DNA from: Arctopsyche grandis | Taxonomy: Eukaryota; Arthropoda; Insecta; Trichoptera; Hydropsychidae | Assembly (NCBI RefSeq): GCF_051622035.1 | Contig: NC_135358.1 | Coordinates: 18,200,501 to 18,264,500, forward strand | Length of the DNA stretch: 64,000 nt | Reading direction: 5' to 3' | In this document: piece after piece, positions 35,848 through 47,924 of the stretch | Layout: each line of letters opens with the position of its first letter | How positions within the stretch are numbered: the first letter of the stretch is position 1 | The notes under the pieces: generated by a model | Database searches by the model: none | The model's input: only the letters and a program-made list of their open reading frames with translations | What the model was told of the DNA's origin: nothing | Made by a program: the position numbers and the translations under genes

Positions 35848-36440
35848 AGTATGTGCATATCAAAAATATTATACTTTTAATATGTACTTTTTTTTCGAAA
35901 AAATATGAGGGGAAGCACAGAAAAATATTAAACGCAAAACGCAAAAAAGAGGTTGACAATAGAAATTGACAATAGTGAACTCATTTTTTGTCCAAATAAA
36001 AACCGACCGGTTCCTTAATAATCATCATCATCATTTACAACCGTTCACTATCATGTGTTGCTTCATCCAAATATACAACGCGCTTCCATTCGTCTCTGTT
36101 TTGACAACTCTAATGCATCTAATCCCACACATTTTCTTGATTTCATACTCACACAGTTGTGTCAAAACAGAGACGAATGGAAGCGCGTTTTTTTGCTCTC
36201 TAACTTTGTAGGACAATAGTAATTGACAATAGTCAAGTCTCTTCAACCCATAGTCAACCCTGGGAAATAATTACTGGGAAAGACCAGTGATTATATTGTA
36301 GGCCAGCGTTTTCAACCATTTTGGATCATGGCCCCCTTTTGCGCTTAATATTTTTCTACGCTTCTCCCCATATTTTCTCGAAAAAAAAGTACCTACATAT
36401 GTATTAAAAAATATAGATATTTTTGATATGTACTTTTTTT
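35848..36440. repeat. inverted pair of hAT-like ends around an RTE fragment
   Basis: 35848-35941 and about 36335-36440 are inverted copies (TACTTTTTTTTCGAAAAAAT, AAGCACAGAAAAATATTAAACGC and complements). The right copy begins with a hAT-like terminus, CAGCGTTTTCAACCATTTTG, at 36304. Between them lies the RTE fragment, with a near-duplicated GACAATAGNAATTGACAATAGT on its two sides (about 35956 and 36212). Confidence 0.5.
36023..36195 (-). mobile_element. RTE-like LINE 3' end with long hairpin
   Basis: The tail ATCATCATCATCATTTACA and the CACATTTTCTTGATTTC block match the other RTE ends at 9850 and 53909. A 30-bp perfect inverted repeat (36077-36106 with 36160-36189) surrounds a 53-base loop and is not present in the 53909 copy. 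Confidence 0.7.
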
Positions 36441-37767
36441 TATAAAATTCGCATTTTTCGCTCCGGCCTAGTGTGTAGTTAGTCACTATTTAATTTAAAT
36501 GCCAAAATTAATTAAGCTGTTATATTTAAACGTGGCGGAAGTCCAATTTCAGTTCCAAAAACACTATTTCTGTTTGTCGTAATTCACAAATTCCTATCAC
36601 TTATTTTAATTCGATATGTTCAGAATCTCGGAAAAGCATAGGATAAACGTATTACAGGCCACCAGTATTTTTAAATATTGTTAGACGCAAAACATTTTAT
36701 TTAATGTTTTGCGAAATATTTCTCGCAAAAGTGGTTGCCATTTTCAAATATAACGGCTCAATAAATAATTGACTTAAAATTTAATTCCCAAATAATGATA
36801 CACTTAATGAACGAAGGCAAGCAAATTACATACTTAACTTTTGTCTGGAGAATGTCAAAATCACTAAATTGTGTACATCTTCGAATGTGTGAAAACAGCT
36901 TGTGACACAAGAAATTTGAGGAAGGCGGAAACGATTCTTGGAAGACCCAAAATTTATAATTACAGCAGTACACAGTATAATACGTTTTGAGAGGTGTTCG
37001 GCGTCGATCAAACTAATCGACCGCGACACAGCCGCGAAATGTTTTAACCCTTTCGGCGCGCGTAAGTGATTTATGTGCCACTCGCGCCAACCCCAACACG
37101 CCTTTTCAATTATCACTATCGCGCAGATTCGTGTCGAACGAGAACGACACGAATCCCCGAATTCTGGTAGGTTTATTATAAGGCATAACTTGCGATTTCC
37201 CGCAAAATTCACACCGACACAACAGGAATATCCAATTTTCTCGCGAAAAACCGCACACATGACAACGACGCGAATACTTGTCCTATATATCTACATATGT
37301 ATGTATGTACGTGCACAAATACGCAGTACGTAAATATTCAAATATATCTACTCTTTATATAATACGAATATATTTCCCTACTTATGTGAGAGTATCGAAA
37401 AAAGTTTGACGTTTTATGCATATCGAAAGGTTTGATTGAAAGCGTCGTCGCAGAGGGAGCTTTCGATCGGAAACTTTATTGTTTTCATCATTTCGTAAGA
37501 GCTTTATTCTTATGCTTGAGAAGTTCAATAAAGTTTCTACGTTTCAAGGGTCTCAATGTTGACTATTTGAGATTATTATTATTTTTTTTTTGTTGATAAT
37601 ACATTTATAATTTGAATTTATTCAATCAATTTATTGAATTTATTCAATCATTTTTATTTATTCAATCAATTTATAATTTGAAACCTATCAAATTCAGTTA
37701 GCAAATGAATATAATATATAGGTATGTAATTCGATTTCATCTACAAAATATATATAGTAGAAATGAC
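36441..37767. other. intergenic sequence
   Basis: Unique; GC-richer block at about 36980-37290. No gene recognised. Confidence 0.45.
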
Positions 37768-37785
37768 TTTTGACTTTTTTTATAT

Positions 37786-37872
<87 letters not shown>
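37768..37872. repeat. (TA)n microsatellite
   Basis: About 100 bases of nearly pure TA with one AAA interruption, directly abutting a hAT terminus. Confidence 0.95.
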
Positions 37873-37874
<2 letters not shown>

Positions 37875-38170
37875 CGTTTCCCAACCTTTTTTGACTCACG
37901 TACCACTTGGTAGTAGATAATATAATATAATATGCTCAAAGTTTAATATATTTATCCACTATCTTATCATACTTCTATTATTGATACTAAATATATTATT
38001 GACTGTTTTAATAAAAACTCAAAATTACAAAGTACATATAGTATGTTTTCTTTTCATTAAATCTCCTTACAAAATAAATTTAATGAGATCCTTGTACTTA
38101 GTTTTTTTTTAAATTTGGTTCAAATGATGCGAGATTTACCCTTAAGTTTGGAGCTGGATTCAATCAATTT

Positions 38171-38642
38171 CTATATTTGTCTCATTGAAATATATGAAGA
38201 GAAAGCTCTCTTAACCAGTTCAGTGCTAGTAAACGGCGACAGAAATTTAGGCGCTATGTCATAAAGCTGTTCATATTCTTCACTAATACCTAGCCAAAAA
38301 TTAATAACCTTATTTATTTCGAATTAAGTTTTTAAATGCTATACTTTGAAAGTTCAATCAAGTTCTCCTTTTCCTTGGTAGCTGTCCGAAAATGTTCATT
38401 ATCAAAGGGGTTTGAAATCAAATTGTGTGCTTCTTAAGGTTTGGGAAGCACTGCGTAAAAGACGATTTCAGCCCTATTAAATATTCAATTATTTTTTCAC
38501 GTATATTCCGAGACATACGACGCTTGTTTTCAGATAAGAAATTATGTAAATTTTCAAATACTTCAGTTTGATCATTTTCGATACATAAATTACAAAAATC
38601 TAATTTTCTAATCATATGTACTTTTAATTTCATCTGCAACAT
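38171..38642 (-). pseudogene. hAT transposase remnant (ZBED/FAM200-like)
   Basis: On the - strand, 38642-38418 reads an MSRNIREKIIEYLIGLKSSF block, and 38305-38171 reads INFWLGISEEYEQLYDIAPKF then SPFTSTELVKRAFSSY. The second part corresponds to the C-terminal dimerisation region of hAT transposases (FW..I..EYP.L...A...L.PF.ST..CE..FS). The two parts are in different frames and stop early, so the gene is dead. Classification rests on motif recall. Confidence 0.65.
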
Positions 38643-38838
38643 TGAAGATTATTGTCGAACTGTTCTCAAGTGTCAAATTCAAGTTATTTATTTATTGGAG
38701 CGTGAACGCGGTAAATTTAAAAATGCACTCCAAAATCCATGCCGGATCTGAGGAAAACGGATCGATTGCCAAATTTTCGATCATCGACTGTACATATTGA
38801 CGTCAACGATGACTAATTAAGATAATGTTTATTAATTA

Positions 38839-39061
38839 CTAGTTGTTTTACCCGGCTCCGCGCAGAATTTGTAATATAAACTGCTTAAACATGGCGAATC
38901 TAATAGCAAATATTCATTTGTTTTTTTATTAAATTTATTTGAAACGAAAAAAATATAATATTCAACCAATTGAATTTTCGACATGGAAATTTTATTTTGT
39001 TTTCGAAGTTCCCAAACAAAGATACAAACTTACAAAGTCTCTTTCGAAATTATATATTAGA
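38839..39061 (-). mobile_element. short Helitron-like element nested in the hAT remnant
   Basis: The - strand starts TCTAATATATAATTTCGAAAG and ends GGGTAAAACAACTAG. Flanks are A before and T after, as for the two + copies. It is the best-preserved end pair together with 56179-56397. Confidence 0.75.
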
Positions 39062-39669
39062 TATAGGCTTTGCCGCCTCCCCCAGGTATAATTAATAAAT
39101 AAAAATATAAAAAATATTTAAATTTTTATGATTGTAAATCATTCATTCCTGCATGTCCGCCATTACTGATTTTTTTTCGCGTACCACCAAACTTCGACCG
39201 CGTGGTACGCGTCGATGTGGTACATATGTGGCTATAAAATGTATAGGATTGTCCATATTATAAGATTTAGTGTATTTATGTACATATGTATTATATTTCT
39301 ACATACATAAATACTTAACATTTTAATCTAGAAGTTTCAAAAATAAAAACAAATAAGGTTTTGATAAATGTGTGATTGTATGTATGTATTATATGTATCA
39401 GTGGCGTGCGGTGGAAATTTTTATTTTTCTGTCACGCAGCTTATAGGATACAAGAGCATGCTTCGTGATGCGTTGCTTAAGTTAACGTTGAAAGTTGGAA
39501 CTCACTAATGGATTATGCTTCAGATATATTAATAAAATCGAAGTCGAAATCAAAATTGATTTTAATTTTTTCATAGATTCTGGCGTGGTTTTTCCCACCG
39601 AGCGCTTTTTGCTGGGGCGCTTATGTACCGACCGTTTTGACAGAATACCAATTTTTGTATATATAGGTA

Positions 39670-39885
39670 AACAAGTGGTTATACCCGGCTTCGCTCAGTA
39701 TTTGTAATATAAACCGCTTTAACATGACTAATCTAATCGTTAACATTTTATTAAATTTATTTGAATAGTTTTATTTTATATAAATTTATTTGAATACTCA
39801 TTTGTTTTTTTTTTTTATTAAATTGACTGTCACGAACAAACAAACATATATATTAAGTCTCTTTCGAAATTATATGTACATATAC
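39670..39885 (-). mobile_element. decayed Helitron-like copy
   Basis: TACCCGGCTTCGCTCAG, AATATAAACCGCTTTAACATG and GTCTCTTTCGAAATTATATG follow the order of the family, but the CTAG end is mutated. A further 5'-end scrap lies at about 40035-40062. Confidence 0.6.
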
Positions 39886-41451
39886 CAGAATCCGGCGCCT
39901 GCGCCCCCGGTGCCTTCGCCCCCGGGAACTTCGAATGATTTGAATCGAAAAAAATCGAATCAGCACCTATGAATCGAAAAAAAAATAAATCGAATGTATT
40001 GTTTACGAACCAACCAACCAAGGTTACATATATGCAAAGTCTGAAATTATATATTAGATACTAAAACAATACAGTTAATTATTTAATTTCTTTGATTAAT
40101 AGCTTTCGAATACATTTGTGACTGCAAACAAGCTTTTCATTATGTGAAGTGTTTGAATCAATGAATGAATTGATTCAGCGACAAATAGCGAATCCATTAT
40201 TCTCCCGCGAAGCCCGAATGTATCAGCTTGTACGCCCTTTCAAAGAAAGTTTCTCAGAAATGCCAGGGGGTGTTGAAAGTTCCATTCTTTCGTCGGATTA
40301 CATTTTGTAATTGCTGATTTTAGGGGGATTCAAATCGAATCAGAGCGTGGTCCTCTCCAATCAGCAAGCGACAAAGTTCGTAAGCGGAACGTTCGACATT
40401 CCACGAATGTTAATACTTGCAGCGTATGAGGATGGGTTTAGGGTCGATATTTGCTTGACAAATTATCGCTAGTCAAAACGTCGTACCACGTGAATATTTA
40501 TACGTCTCTCGTTTGACAAATTGTCCCGTTAACGGGGACTAACCGCGCACGTGTCGACCGAATAACAATGAGAGCGTGCCGAGAACAGATTTCCTCGCCA
40601 AACAAACGGAGACGCTATTTCGTCAAGTTTTACGACACATCCAAAAAGAAGTATGTATTTTTTATTTTTATTTTTACCCGACATCGGATTTTATATCGAT
40701 AAAGATTGATGCTGCGCGTGTTGCACGTAGACAAGCGCAATACGATTTGGGCTGAAACCATTTTTCCCAACACATTTTTAGGTGCATTGTTTTTGAGCAT
40801 ATTTTTTCAATACAAAGGTTTCACTACAATGTCTCGTAAGTAAATTTCCAAAAATATATTTGTGATTTAAATGTTTAAATGTAACAAAAATCAACATTTT
40901 TTTTTCATACTTTACACGGTTGTATAGAAAATAGGTATTTTTGAGACAACTCTTTCTAAGACGGCTTAGGGGAGGCTTTTCTCGTTCGAGGTGTTGAAAC
41001 AAATGTACTGGTGGTAAAATGCAGGTATTTTTGTTTTGTAACTGTGAGTTTTTAAGACGATTTCCCGAATACTTATTACAATTGTTGAGACGAATCATCG
41101 CGTCGTGGAGTAAAAAGCGCCGAGACGGGAGAACTTTCACCCGAGGGAAGGAGGGGTTTAGAGTGCGGGGTGGTCTTAGAGGATGGGGTTGTTTTTGCCC
41201 GAAGGGTAGCAAAACCGTGGAATTACAAAGATTCAAAGGACGCCTTGGAAACGTTCCAGTCAAAACGCAAAATCGTCAACAAGAGCGCGTCTCGTAAATA
41301 CTTAACGAAAAGCGGTTTCGAATAAACGATGAAACGATCGAAAAACAAAAATAAGATAGCAATAAAATTTTCAAATCAAAGTGATTGAAGATACAAATTA
41401 TACGTTTAGAATTATTGACTCGGAAATGAAAAGCGGCTACGAATTATAAAC
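39886..41451. other. intergenic sequence with unique islands
   Basis: GC-richer unique blocks at about 40190-40640 and 41080-41300. I find no exon signature or homology. Confidence 0.45.

Positions 41452-41525
<74 letters not shown>
41452..41525. repeat. (TA)n microsatellite
   Basis: About 36 uninterrupted TA units. Confidence 0.97.
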
Positions 41526-41528
<3 letters not shown>

Positions 41529-43127
41529 GTATGTACATAGCGCATTTTCCACTGATCCATTTTGATAAAATTACTAAAATAAACGATGCATCATTTTCAT
41601 TCGCTGCCATTACATTGATAAATATACATAGTACACCCTAATCGACCAATCAATCTAAAATTAGGAATGAATATGTATGTACTTCTGTTTACTATAGAAA
41701 ATCTTCTCATATGAATATAATTTAAATAGTAAATTAAGTAGTTAATATTATTAATTTAATAAAAACTTGTCTTTCACATTTACATATTTCAAATATCTCA
41801 ACTTTAGCAAGATAATTTTCCCATTATGTTTTGATCAAAGTGCGAATGAGATCCACTGGAAAAAATCGCTTTAAAAGTAATTATAATATTTTTTGAAATA
41901 ATGACTTCTTATAAAAAATATTATAGATTTTTTTGAACCGATTGACCGTTCTATCACCGTGCAATATTTGGTCGATCTCAATTACGATTGTGGATTTTGA
42001 AAATAATAATGATTCTCATATTTTGAGATAAAATAATAAATTCTATTAGATGTAATTATTGTATATTATATTATTATAAAGCTCTCCGGAAAAGAAAATT
42101 TTTAATTCTTTTGGAAGAAGTTGATACACATCTCAAAGATTTGCTGATTGACAATGTATATACAGGGCACAAGATATGTTTTTATTTAGTTTCGAGAGCT
42201 ATTACATACATATATAACCTGAAATAAGAACTTAAATTGAGAGAAAGGATTATAGTGCGACATATCTTTGAAACATGGAATGGCTTTTAAAACCAGAAAT
42301 ATTGGATTAATTTAACAAGAATTTTGCCGTCTTTTACTTCGTAAATTTGCAGTTGTAACATGAACATTAATATATATGAATGAAAATAATGTTTTTCAAA
42401 ATAATGATCATCATAATAATGTAATAATAATGAATCATGACAATGATTTTTCCAATGAAATTTCAGGGAAATTTAGAATTACAGTTGATTGAATTGGAAA
42501 ACGACGCTACGTTCACACAATTGAAATATTCTTATACATTTATGGAATGCATAGAAAAAAACTGATAAATAAAGGACGTTTATTACAAATTTATAAAAAA
42601 GTTAAATTATTTTATTTGACGATATTTTTCGAAGTACTAAAAAATGCAACAAATACATAATAAGTCGATCGCCATGAAAATTTAGATGAAAAGTAGATCC
42701 CAACCTCAAAAAAGGTTGAGTGCGCTTGATCTAGAACATAATCCTATAAAGGTCCGTTTATATCATCCAAAAACTGCACGTCAACAGGTCGGCATAACAC
42801 TGGCATAACACTGTACGGAAAAGACTAGTTGTATTCATGCTATACAGCACCGTCCGTTTCCGACACGAGTATGCTTGTTTTGGCTGAGTGCAAAATTGAC
42901 ATACGGCGCAAATTTACTTGCGCATATTCTCGATTCAATGTTGTCACAGTATGACGTTTTCGAAAATATTCATATGTATGTATGTACATGGTAACTCTTT
43001 CGTTAGTACGAGCAACGCCCGTGGTTGATTTTATCAATTATAAATGTGAATGATTTTTCCATCAAAATATAACAAGTAGTTATTATTATGATTAAGTTTA
43101 TTATTTTAATGATGTTATGATTGAGTG
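41526..43127. other. intergenic sequence
   Basis: AT-rich, nothing recognised. Confidence 0.45.
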
Positions 43128-43202
43128 ACTGGCCACAGTGACGCGTTAGAGTACTCTGTAATGTCACTGTGGCTAATACGTTAAAAAATAATAATAATAA
43201 CA
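43128..43202 (+). repeat. LINE-type 3' tail with hairpin (family B)
   Basis: GCCACAGTGAC (43132-43142) pairs with GTCACTGTGGC (43163-43173), and a TTAAAAAATAATAATAATAA tail follows. The same hairpin occurs at 44831-44905. Conserved stem-loops followed by an AT microsatellite tail are usual at non-LTR element 3' ends. Confidence 0.55.
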
Positions 43203-44830
43203 TGCAAATATTTTATTGTGTCGAGCGTCATACACATTTTGAATGATAGGCAAAATGACATGACATCTTCCACGTTTTCCGATTCAAAATGAAAAATCGT
43301 CTCCGATTGTTCCGATTTTGCTTATTCATCACAAAATATATACATTTGGAGACGTCTCTTTTGCTTTCGGCGTAACTTTCGCAGAGCTTGACACGTCACC
43401 TAAGCCACGAAAATCCTTACGCCGCACTACAGCATCAAAATCACATTTCAAACGACAATTTACATTTATAGAAATACCAAACAATATATTTATATGCTTA
43501 CATACATCTGTGCATATACACAGAATCCGATTTAAGTATTCATACAAACAGTTAAAAAATCACAAATACAGAAAAATCTTTATGAATCATTCCAAATCTA
43601 TCTCTGTGTAACAATTTTAAAACCATAATTGTAAAAATGAAGCGATAAAATACGAAGTGCAATAAAACAGTTATTATTCTACCCTGAATAGATATAACTT
43701 TGGATTTACGAGGCTTGCATGTAGCATAACGATATATATATGTATATGTATGGTAGTTATCGCATTGACCCATTTGATAGCATACGAACGAAAGTATTCA
43801 ATCGAGAGTTGGAGGAAACTTTTGTTTGCAGAGTGGATGTACGGTCGTTGCGGGATTCGGATCCGGGATTAGCGGTACGGGGTGCATCCGGATGCATCCT
43901 GGAGGGCTCAGCATCCTATTAAAAGTGTACCCCGGCTCGTAATTACCGACATTAATCTCGGTCGATGCACCGGAAGTTGAATTGAATCGCGTACGAGCTC
44001 GCTTGAGGCACCGCCAGCCCGCTTCGTCGATAAGCCAGCCGCGGCTTAAGGGTTAATACGTGCCGCACCTCAGATACAAAATTCCCATTTACTATACACA
44101 CACCGAGGATTACAAGACGTTATCCTACTCGATATTGTTTCATGTAAAAATTCAAACCATATACAATGTACATACATATACATATTATATAGATATGTAC
44201 ATATGTACATAATTGAATTATCTTAATACAATAATGTATTCGATTTTCTCAATGATGTGTGGAGTATGTCTATTATTATAAGTGTATGTCTATTATTTTC
44301 TATAATGACATACATATAAGTGTATGACTACGATGACATATAAGTGTATGTCTATTATTTTCAGCAAGCTCTGGGTGTTTATAAAATCAATGCCACCATC
44401 GAAAATCCGATTACTTTTATTTACTAATACCATATTAACTATTTATATAAATATTGATCGTAACAATTTTGCGCATTCAAAAATACAATAACAGATATGT
44501 GTATTAATTTAGACACACAGGAAGTCCTCGCCTTACGACGATTCACACTTACGACCGAAAAAAATCAACGATTTTCATAAAATTATTTTTTAAACATTAC
44601 TTTTAAAATTTTTAAAGCATTAAATCATGGGCTGCCGTTACACCACTGTCCTTTAAAATAAGTTAAATGGCGCATATTTTCGATAAATAAGTAAATATGC
44701 ACATTTTGATTTGAATAAAATTGATAAATTTTCTTATTATTATTATATTTTGACGTGTCTCCGTCGTAATTTGAGGAAGACCTGAATTTTTATTTTTTAT
44801 TTTCATCGTGTATACTTTTTTCTTTTTTTG
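43203..44830. other. intergenic sequence
   Basis: A unique GC-richer block lies at about 43770-44070. At 44260-44365 TGTCTATTATT and ATAAGTGTATG words recur as a loose minisatellite. Confidence 0.45.
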
Positions 44831-44905
44831 TTTAGCCATAGTGACGACATGGAACTACACTGTAATGTCACTGTGGCAAAATTGTACTAAATAAATAAAT
44901 ATTAT
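44831..44905 (+). repeat. LINE-type 3' tail with hairpin (family B)
   Basis: GCCATAGTGAC (44835-44845) and GTCACTGTGGC (44867-44877) form the stem with one mismatch; ACTAAATAAATAAATATTA follows as the tail. Confidence 0.55.
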
Positions 44906-46391
44906 ACATATGTATGGATATTATTAACTATTTTTGGGATAAGTATTTGTATGTACATATATTATTAAAAATTTTGGGTTAAGGCCTGATTTTAAAAATT
45001 ATAATATATGCATATGTACATATCAGTGCCGTGCCGTCATTGGACTAGGGTGATTAGGCTAGTCCCTTAAAATATTTTACATAACATTTGAAAATATCAA
45101 CAAATCAATTACAATAAATTTAATTCGTTGTCTATATTGATTGAGTTCACTCGGATTAGCGAAGTTCAGAAACCAGAATCAGCCTACCTGAGGTAGTGGA
45201 TTTTTATGGTATTATTGTCCACCGCGTCGCGTCGTTCGCTTGCACATACATATGTACATACTCGCCGTTTTAATACTGTTCCCTTCGCAGCACTGGTGAA
45301 TACACATTATAGGTGTTTCGTCGAAGACAAAACATTTTTCAATTTACTCGTCTCTTCAAGCATTTGTGGAATTTTCTGATTTGTGTCTATCAAACATCAT
45401 TCGAAACATTTTTTTTTTTAAATAACACATATTTACTCATAAATTCTTGAGTAAAAATACGGCAAGGGAATCGGCCCACGAAATGATTCCCTGAGAACAT
45501 ATCGGTGCGGATGGCGCGGAAACAAATAACGAGGGCTTGAAATGTTGCATTCTCGATCGATTGTTCGATAAATCATTCAGAAGATTAAATTATGGAGACA
45601 CACAAAATGTTATTAAGAGTTTAAAAAGTCACGGTTTATGTGAAAGAAAAAAAATTGATTGCATTTTTATTTAGGTTGACGTATAATATACTATATTAAA
45701 GTTATATAAGACATTGTTGTAAAAGTAAATAACGATTCTGTATTAAAATCGCATTTTCTTCCGTCGAATAAAATGAACTAAAATCTGTTTGCCCTCTGAC
45801 AAAAGCTCCAATAGAAACCTTTTTGATATTTGATATGATAAAAAACACATACAATCGAGCGTTTTAATCATATATGAAAAGCGGAAAAAAAAATACGAGA
45901 GAAAAACGAAATTTCGCGTGCAAAGAATATTTATTCGCATCGCACGCGAATGTAAAATATACAAATAAATAAATACATAATAAATATCCAAATTTTTGCA
46001 CGGTTTAAAATTCAAGCTTAAATACACTCGCGCGAACTCTACATACTATTTATTATATATTATTATTTGAACTCTATTTTGATTGCCCGCTAGCTACTGC
46101 CGTTAATAAATCAAACCTATTTACAACGTCGTAAAATACAACAGTTTCCAAACGTTAACATACTGTTTAAAATCGGCGATAAAACTCTTTTAATGGGATC
46201 GAGGCGTGGTTTTAATACCACTTACATACACAAATAATTCCAAGTGATCCAACTATTTTTCAATTACGATCTTAATTAAATTATTTGTTTGCAGCAAATT
46301 GAATTTCAGCTTGTTTAATACGTTTTAGAATACACATACATATATACATATGTATGCATATATTTATATAATGTATACCAGAAGAGTGAGT
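44906..46391. other. intergenic sequence
   Basis: AT-rich, nothing recognised beyond tacatatgtacata runs. Confidence 0.45.
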
Positions 46392-46590
46392 TTTGATTTT
46401 TAAATGCTTTTTATTATTACTAAATAATGTTCAAAATACATATTATATCTATTTTAATAGCTACTGATCTTCTGATCATTTTCTATATTACAATGTTAAT
46501 TTAATCATAGTACATATTATATTATTCTATTGTTAATGTACAGCATAATAGGAAAAAAGCTGATAAACCTATTTACAATTCTTATAAATG
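46392..46590 (+). repeat. interspersed repeat, AAATGCTTTTTATTA family (copy 2)
   Basis: The longest match to 3057-3222, from GATTTTTAAATGCTTTTTAT to GTACAGCATAATAGGAAAAA. Confidence 0.6.
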
Positions 46591-47616
46591 CTTGTAATAC
46601 ATCTAATACATAATATTAATTAAAGACTCTCTAAAGTCGATGATCTAAAGCAGATTGTGTTTAGGTAATCGAAGAGTGAGTCACATATATTGTATGTACA
46701 TACATGTACATATGTTTGTAAGGTCATGAATATCTTCTTTTGCATCTGAACAAATAGTGAATACAAAATATCTATTTGTGGTACATATTGTAATAATAAA
46801 ATCAAAGCCCAAAACCTAGTCACAGTGAATGTATCGTAAATTCTTCTTTGCCCTACAATTTCATCATTTGAACAACAGCGTATTTTTTTAAATTTTCGGA
46901 TATTGCAGTAGAGAAAAGCTCGTATAAAAGATAAATGTAAAAGGATGTAAGACATATTGTTCATCAGGGTGGATATTGTCCTTTGAAATGGAGCCCGTCT
47001 GGCGACATTAATACGTATTATGGAGATATACAATTGTTGGGCATACAAAACGTAATGATCCAACTGTCACACGACGTCACCGCAAAAAGAAAATCCCTCG
47101 TCATCTACCCTTTCCATTGCCTTTCGTACGTTTTCTCCTTCTCGTTCGCTTCAACATCGCACATATGGCTTTCTGGCCGTCACATATACTGAAATCGACA
47201 GAAAATTGGAAAGTCTACTCGGAACAAACGATATTCCCCATAGAAACATAATTTCAATTAATGCGATTTCCTTATTCCTTTGTAGTCCTCTTTTATTAAT
47301 TAATTATATGTATGTATATGTATATATATGTATATATCAGACTGCCGTATGTGTTTGGAACGATTTAATTACTAAGTTACCAATTAATAACACAATATAT
47401 AAATGAAATAATATCTAAAGACTAGCGTAAATAAAACAAACAATGTTATTTTCTTCAGATATCAACCTAATCATATCCTCGGCATATGTATTATTATTTA
47501 TTTTTTTATTAATCTGAGGGAGAATTATGATGCTGGCGGATCATAGACCATATTCAACGTCCATTATTTTGGTAGGTACTAATAACACTGAGTAAAAAAA
47601 TCAATTTTTTTCTTAT
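46591..47616. other. intergenic sequence
   Basis: No feature recognised. A chance open frame of 147 codons on the - strand (47063-46620) has no motif or splice context. Confidence 0.45.
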
Positions 47617-47924
47617 CGGAGCGGAGACTAATTTATCTTCACTAAATTCAAATATGACAATGATTTTTATCGGCTTCTTCTCGTTTATGAGATATAATTG
47701 TTTAAAAAAAAGCGCAATTTTTACAGATTTTAGGCTTTTGCAGTTACTCAAAATCTAATATTTTTGTGCCAAAAGTGAGTATTGGTCGGATGATTTTTTC
47801 TTTTAATTTTAATTTTTGTAAACGCTTATATCTCATAAACGAGAAGAAGCAAATAAGAATCATTGTTATATTCGAATTTAGTACGTCAAACTTAGTATCT
47901 ATAGATTGATTAGTTTCCTCTCCG
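47617..47924. repeat. fold-back element with about 95-bp arms
   Basis: ATCGGAGCGGAGACTAAT to TCGTTTATGAGATATAA (47617-47699) is inverted at about 47826-47924 (TATATCTCATAAACGAG to TTAGTTTCCTCTCCGAT) with about 80 percent match and an insertion in the right arm. The central 125 bases are AT-rich and non-coding. A lone arm is at 6376-6450. Confidence 0.75.

Larger units (their letters stand above)
37873..39235 (-). mobile_element. decayed hAT transposon
   Basis: The terminus CAGCGTTTCCCAACCTTTTT at 37873 is a classic hAT end and sits on (TA)n. CGTACCACC/GGTGGTACG words near 39180-39220 mark the approximate other end. It encodes a broken transposase on the - strand and is interrupted by a Helitron at 38839-39061. 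Confidence 0.7.

Noticed and set aside
40778..41297. open frames on both strands in a GC-richer block
   Set aside because: Open frames in antisense overlap reflect base composition; neither shows a domain.
44518..44560. CAGGAAGTCCTCGCCTTACGA, similar to a pogo/Tigger-type transposon end
   Set aside because: Only one end is visible, with no inverted partner and no TA duplication that I can confirm.
46620..47063. 147-codon - strand open frame
   Set aside because: AT-rich, hydrophobic and low-information sequence without motif, start context or neighbours; probably chance.
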